Assembly: GCA_011390455.1 (NCBI GenBank) | Contig: JAABSI010000126.1 | Span: 1-7,479 of the forward strand | DNA: 7,479 nt | Direction: 5' to 3' | Source of the DNA: Trueperaceae bacterium | GTDB lineage: Bacteria > Deinococcota > Deinococci > Deinococcales > Trueperaceae | Shown: positions 4,378 to 7,479 of the stretch, one piece after another | Position numbering within the stretch: position 1 is the first letter of the stretch | How the letters are laid out: each line of letters starts with the position of its first letter | Made by a program: the position numbers and the translations under genes | Notes under the pieces: generated by a model | Database searches by the model: none | Seen by the model: only the letters and a program-made list of their open reading frames with translations | Told to the model about the DNA's origin: nothing

Positions 4378-7008
4378 TCACGCCAAGCGCGCCAGGCTCG
4401 CCTCGATCTCCGAGGCGAGCCGCTCCGCTTCGGCGAGCCGCCGCCGCTCCTCCGCGACCACCTCGGCCGGCGCCCCGGCGACGAAGCGCTCGTTGGCCAG
4501 CTTCTTGGCCGAGCGCGCCGCCTCGGACCGCTGGGTCGCCAGCCGCGCCTCCTGCTTGGCGGTCCAGGCGGCGACGTCCACGACGCCCTCGAACGGCAGC
4601 CGGAGCACGACGTCGGCGACCGGCTGCGCCAGCGAGGCGCCCGAGGGTGCGGTCGCTTGGACCCGCGCCCGTGCGAGGGTCTCGAACACGTTCGCCTCGG
4701 CGGCCAGGGCCGCGGCACCGTCCCCCTCGAGCACCACCGGCACCGCCTGGTTGGGCGGCAGGTCGGCGTCGACGCGCAGCTGGCGGACGGCCGCCACGGC
4801 GGCCTGGAGGCGCGCGAACTCACGCAGCGCGGCCGCGTCCTGGAGGGTGGGATCGACCGTCGGCCATTCGGACTCGGCCAGCTGCCGCTCGTGCCCGAGC
4901 GCCGACCACAGCTCGGAGGTCACGAAGGGCATGATCGGGTGCAGCAGCGCGAGCACCCCTTCGAAGGCGCGCCGCAGCGTCGCGCGCGTGCGGGCGTCGC
5001 CCTCGCGCAGCGCCGGCTTCGCCGCCTCCAGGTACCAATCGCAGAAGGTCGACCAGGTGAAGTCGTAGGCGCGGCGCGCCGCGGCGCCCAGGTCGTACGC
5101 CTCCAGCGCCGCGGTCACGTCCGCCGTCGCCGTCTGCATCTCCGCGAGGATCCAGCGGTCGGCGAGCCGCTCGGGGACCCCGGCGTCCTCGGGGCCGTCG
5201 AGGTTCGTCCGCACGAAGCGCGCGGCGTTCCAGAGCTTGGTGCAGAAGTTGCGCCCCATCTCGACGCGGCGCGGGTCCCACCGGACGTCCTGACCGCCGG
5301 TGCTCGCGTGCGCCATCGCGAAGCGCAGCGCATCGGCCCCGCTCTCGTCGATCACCTCGAGCGGGTCGATCCCGTTGCCCTTGCTCTTCGACATCTTCTG
5401 GCCGTCGGCGTCGAGGACCAGGCCGTGCAGCACCACCGTGTGGAAGGGCGCCTGATCGGTGAACTCGAAGGCCGCGAGCTCCATGCGCGCCACCCAGAAG
5501 AACAGGATGTCGTACCCCGTCACCAGGACCGAGGTCGGGTAGAAGCGCCGGTAGAAGGGGTCGTCCACGTCGGGCCAGCCGAGCGTGCTGAAGGGCCAGA
5601 GGTTCGAGCTGAACCAGGTGTCGAACACGTCGGGGTCCTGGGTCAGCGTGCGGCCGGCGTAGCGCGGGTCGTCGGGGGGGTCGAGGTACGGATCGCTCGG
5701 GTCGGGGACGATCAGCTGCCCGTCCTCGTCGTACCAGGCCGGGATGCGATGGCCCCACCAGAGCTGCCGCGACACGTTCCACGGGCGCAGCTTGGCCAGC
5801 CAGTCCTTGTTCACCTTGGCGTAGCGCTCCGGCACGACCCGGATGGCGCCCGACTCGAGCGCCTCGAGCGCGCGCGCGGCGGCCTTCGAGGTGTCGTAGA
5901 ACCACTGCGTCGACAGGAGCGGCTCCACCGGCTCGCCGGTCCGCTGCGAGAGGCCGAGCGCTACCGTGTGGTCGGCGACCGACACGAGCGCGCCGTCCGC
6001 CTCGAGCGCCGCCACGACGGCGTCGCGCGCGGCGAAGCGATCGAGCCCGCGGAAGGCTTCGGGCACCAGGTCGGTCGCGAGCCGGCCGTCGAGGTCGATG
6101 ACGGAGGGCCGCGCGAGGCCGTGGCGTTCGCCGATCTCGAAGTCGGTCGGGTCGTGCGCCGGCGTGATCTTGAGCGCGCCGGTCCCGAAGTCCTTCTCGA
6201 CCGCCGCGTCGGCGATCACCGGCACGGTGCGCTCGGTGAGCGGGATCCGCACGCGCCGCCCCACCAAGTGCGCGAAGCGATCGTCCTCGGGATGGACCGC
6301 GACGGCCTGGTCCGCGAAGATCGTCTCGGGGCGGACGGTCGCGATCTCGATGCCGTCCCCGCCGTCCTCGCCGGCGTAGCGCAGCCGATAGAGCTTGCCC
6401 GGCCGCTCCTCGCGCTCGACCTCGAGCTCGGAGAGCGTCGTCTGGCTCACGGGGTCCCAGTTGACGATGCGCTCGCCGCGGAACATGGCGCCACGGTGGT
6501 AGAGCTCGACGAACTGCTTGCGGACGGCCTTCGAGAGCCCCTCGTCGAGGGTGAAACGGGTGCGGGTCCAATCGGCCGACACCCCCAGGCGCTGCAGCTG
6601 CTCGAGGATGATCCCGCCGTAGCGCTCCTTCCAGGCCCACACCCGCTCCAGGAAGGCCTCGCGCCCCAGGTCGAAGCGATCGATCCCCTCGGCACGCAGC
6701 GCCCGCTCGACCACCACCTGGGTGCTGATGCCGGCGTGGTCGGTCCCCGGCTGGAACAGCGCCTCGAAGCCCTGCATGCGCTTGAAGCGGATGAGCGCGT
6801 CGATGATCGCGTTGTCGAAGGCGTGGCCGAGGTGCAGGTTGCCCGTGACGTTCGGGGGCGGGATGACGATGGTGAAGGGGGGCTTGTCGCTCGAGGCGTC
6901 GGCCGCGAGCGGATCGTCGGCCCAGCGCCGCGCCCACCGGCGTTCGAGTTCGGCCGGGTCGTAGCGCGTCGGCAGTTCGGATGGTGCGTCGGTCGGTGCG
7001 TCGGTCAT
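4378..7008 (-). CDS. valS: Valyl-tRNA synthetase
   Basis: Class I synthetase that charges tRNA-Val with valine and hydrolyses mischarged Thr-tRNA-Val. The 876 residues match the family length. In order: a short N-terminal extension; the HIGH-type signature PPPNVTGNLHLGH (HLGH at 59-62); the CP1 editing domain with ATVRPET (223-229) and KITPAHDPTDFE (Asp 286 and Asp 289); WNVSRQLWWGHRIPAWY; DVFDTWFSS; KMSKS at 538-542; an alpha-helical anticodon-binding domain; and a C-terminal coiled-coil arm (about 812-876) typical of ValRS. Cys pairs that bind zinc in some relatives are absent (for example NWDPVSQ instead of NWCPRC). ATG at 7006-7008 has AGGGAG 6 nt upstream. It is convergent with pth, 16 bp away. 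A valine T-box and its own promoter lie upstream, so expression should rise when tRNA-Val is uncharged. No frame damage is visible. Confidence 0.98.
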   Translation of the reverse strand: MTDAPTDAPSELPTRYDPAELERRWARRWADDPLAADASSDKPPFTIVIPPPNVTGNLHLGHAFDNAIIDALIRFKRMQGFEALFQPGTDHAGISTQVVVERALRAEGIDRFDLGREAFLERVWAWKERYGGIILEQLQRLGVSADWTRTRFTLDEGLSKAVRKQFVELYHRGAMFRGERIVNWDPVSQTTLSELEVEREERPGKLYRLRYAGEDGGDGIEIATVRPETIFADQAVAVHPEDDRFAHLVGRRVRIPLTERTVPVIADAAVEKDFGTGALKITPAHDPTDFEIGERHGLARPSVIDLDGRLATDLVPEAFRGLDRFAARDAVVAALEADGALVSVADHTVALGLSQRTGEPVEPLLSTQWFYDTSKAAARALEALESGAIRVVPERYAKVNKDWLAKLRPWNVSRQLWWGHRIPAWYDEDGQLIVPDPSDPYLDPPDDPRYAGRTLTQDPDVFDTWFSSNLWPFSTLGWPDVDDPFYRRFYPTSVLVTGYDILFFWVARMELAAFEFTDQAPFHTVVLHGLVLDADGQKMSKSKGNGIDPLEVIDESGADALRFAMAHASTGGQDVRWDPRRVEMGRNFCTKLWNAARFVRTNLDGPEDAGVPERLADRWILAEMQTATADVTAALEAYDLGAAARRAYDFTWSTFCDWYLEAAKPALREGDARTRATLRRAFEGVLALLHPIMPFVTSELWSALGHERQLAESEWPTVDPTLQDAAALREFARLQAAVAAVRQLRVDADLPPNQAVPVVLEGDGAAALAAEANVFETLARARVQATAPSGASLAQPVADVVLRLPFEGVVDVAAWTAKQEARLATQRSEAARSAKKLANERFVAGAPAEVVAEERRRLAEAERLASEIEASLARLA

Positions 7009-7014
7009 CGGCGG

Positions 7015-7020
7015 CTCCCT
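7015..7020 (-). promoter_or_regulatory. Shine-Dalgarno of valS with a possible occluding mini-hairpin
   Basis: On the minus strand AGGGAG lies 6 nt before the ATG. Just upstream, TCCC (7027-7024) can pair with GGGA (7019-7016) across a 4-nt loop, covering most of the Shine-Dalgarno. At 4 bp the hairpin is weak, but it matters for whether the T-box acts on translation. Confidence 0.6.
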
Positions 7021-7033
7021 CGGGGGACGGGGC

Positions 7034-7086
7034 GCCGGACGCGCCCGCGGCCTGGCTGCGGGTCATGTCGCGGACGAGGCGTCGGC
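7034..7086 (-). terminator. Terminator-like helix competing with the T-box antiterminator
   Basis: Bases 7083-7079 pair with 7042-7038 (GACGC/GCGUC). After a 3-nt bulge, 7075-7069 pair with 7049-7043 (GUCCGCG/CGCGGGC, one G-U), giving 12 pairs. GCC 7086-7084 can add three more with 7036-7034 across a bulged C7037. It consumes the 3' half of the antiterminator, so the two folds are exclusive. No U-run follows, so it may act as a U-tract-less terminator or as a switch on downstream folding. Confidence 0.55.
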
Positions 7087-7328
7087 CCCGCGGTACCACC
7101 GCGCTTCCTCGCTCGAGGCGAGGCCACTCTGCGCGCCGCGGCGCGGCGCATCGGGGTTCTACTGAGGCGGGAACCCCCGCCGGTTCTTCCCCAGGGGCCC
7201 ATCGCCAGGGGCGACGAGCTCGCGGGCGACCTTCGCCCCCGCCGATCCGGGCCGCGCTCGCACCGAGGGCGGGGTCACCGCCGACGCACGGCCTCGCTGT
7301 CGGTCGGGGAGGGGGCTACTCCTCCCGC
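7034..7328 (-). promoter_or_regulatory. Valine T-box riboswitch in the valS leader
   Basis: On the minus strand the RNA folds by hand into a T-box. Stem I base is GCGGG (7328-7324) with CCCGC (7226-7222). Above it, an AGUA-containing strand (7320-7317) faces the specifier GUC (7230-7228, preceded by GAAG). GCCCCC (7316-7311) then pairs with GGGGGC (7240-7235), CCGA (7307-7304) with UCGG (7245-7242), and GGCCG (7293-7289) with CGGCC (7254-7250). The distal GGUGCGA is at 7264-7258. Stem II is GGGG (7192-7189) with CCCC (7156-7153), an AGUAGAA S-turn (7163-7157) and a 6-bp GGCGGG/CCCGCC tip. Small hairpins at 7149-7133 and 7123-7107 follow. The antiterminator is CGCGG (7103-7099), bulge UGGUACC (7098-7092), GCGGGG (7091-7086) with CCUCGU (7079-7074), closed by CCGCG (7073-7069). 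UGGU fits the ACCA end of uncharged tRNA-Val. A competing helix pairs 7086-7069 with 7049-7034. GUC is a Val codon and the gene is valS. Confidence 0.93.
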
Positions 7329-7335
7329 ATCGCTG

Positions 7336-7365
7336 AGCGTAGTCGCCGCCCGGCATCGGCGTCAA
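7336..7365 (-). promoter_or_regulatory. Promoter of valS
   Basis: On the minus strand TTGACG (7365-7360) and TACGCT (7341-7336) are separated by 18 bp, close to the housekeeping sigma consensus. Transcription would begin near 7329-7330, one or two bases before the first base pair of T-box Stem I. That fit supports both calls. Confidence 0.75.
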
Positions 7366-7383
7366 CCGACGCGGCGGCGGTGG

Positions 7384-7479
7384 TCAGAGGACCGGGAGCG
7401 TGTTGAGCGCCTGGATCGACACCTGCCCCGCCAGCCGACGGGCGGCGACGCGCAGCGCTACGGCGCTCGCGTTCTCGGG
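7384..7479 (-). CDS. Possible 3' end of an unidentified minus-strand gene (partial)
   Basis: A minus-strand frame runs from the right edge to TGA 7386-7384 and encodes 31 residues, beginning PENASAVALRVAARR and ending QVSIQALNTLPVL. The composition is plausible for an amphipathic helical C terminus, but I do not recognise the family. The stop is 18 nt before the valS -35 box, as expected for an upstream gene in the same direction whose transcript ends or reads through into valS. With so little sequence in GC-rich DNA, where open frames are common, it could be chance. Confidence 0.4.
   Translation of the reverse strand, partial: PENASAVALRVAARRLAGQVSIQALNTLPVL

Noticed and set aside
7009..7066. 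ATG at 7066 on the minus strand as an upstream ORF in the valS leader
   Set aside because: It is out of frame with valS, has no Shine-Dalgarno, and lies inside the loop of the T-box competitor helix; the frame simply continues as the valS shadow frame.
4820..7099. 759-codon minus-strand frame overlapping most of valS
   Set aside because: It is out of frame with the clear ValRS motifs, is extremely Arg/Pro/Gly-rich and has no recognisable domain. This is the usual shadow of a GC-rich gene.
1..7479. A novel defence, mobile or biosynthetic system
   Set aside because: All long conserved frames are housekeeping genes. I saw no terminal inverted repeats, transposase, integrase, phage genes, CRISPR-like repeats or tRNA/rRNA genes; the only notable regulator is the T-box.

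Overview
This is a GC-rich bacterial window of ordinary housekeeping genes, with one clear RNA regulator. The organism is most likely a member of the Deinococcota (Thermus/Deinococcus/Truepera lineage). That is an inference from remembered family resemblance: the two-domain L25 resembles Thermus TL5 (YNR..LN, MDKRRR.P.HVDFF and an AEPEVI acidic tail), the valyl-tRNA synthetase carries ATVRPET.FADQA, and RNase Y follows recA directly. A GC-rich actinobacterium is the main alternative. I see no mobile element, CRISPR array, tRNA, rRNA or defence system.

Left part, + strand: the last codons of a probable recA overlap the GTG start of rny (RNase Y, membrane-anchored endoribonuclease) by four bases. 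A perfect 14-bp hairpin follows rny. A 245-bp gap then carries a possible short leader ORF whose stop overlaps the GTG start of prs (PRPP synthetase). After prs comes a consensus-like promoter (TTGACA, 17 bp, TAGGCT), a GC-rich folded leader, and the rplY-pth pair (ribosomal protein L25/TL5 and peptidyl-tRNA hydrolase). The pth frame is intact and recognisable but has no ATG, GTG or TTG in front of its conserved N terminus. It must start in an unusual way, for example at ACG 3756 behind a good Shine-Dalgarno inside rplY, or the sequence has an error.

Right part, - strand: valS (valyl-tRNA synthetase) converges on pth with only 16 bp between stop codons. Upstream of valS is a T-box riboswitch of about 260 nt. 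It has a Stem I with a GUC (Val) specifier, a Stem II S-turn (AGUAGAA), a T-box core with a UGGU bulge, and a hand-foldable antiterminator that competes with a terminator-like helix lacking a U-tract. A promoter (TTGACG, 18 bp, TACGCT) sits at the expected distance. At the right edge a minus-strand frame ends just upstream of this promoter; it may be the 3' end of another gene.

Together the genes serve RNA turnover (rny), nucleotide precursor supply (prs), ribosome assembly (rplY), recycling of peptidyl-tRNA (pth) and tRNA charging (valS), with valS apparently controlled by the charging state of its own tRNA. The most noteworthy items are the valine T-box and its unclear output mechanism, the non-canonical pth start, and the changed GGQRG motif in Pth.
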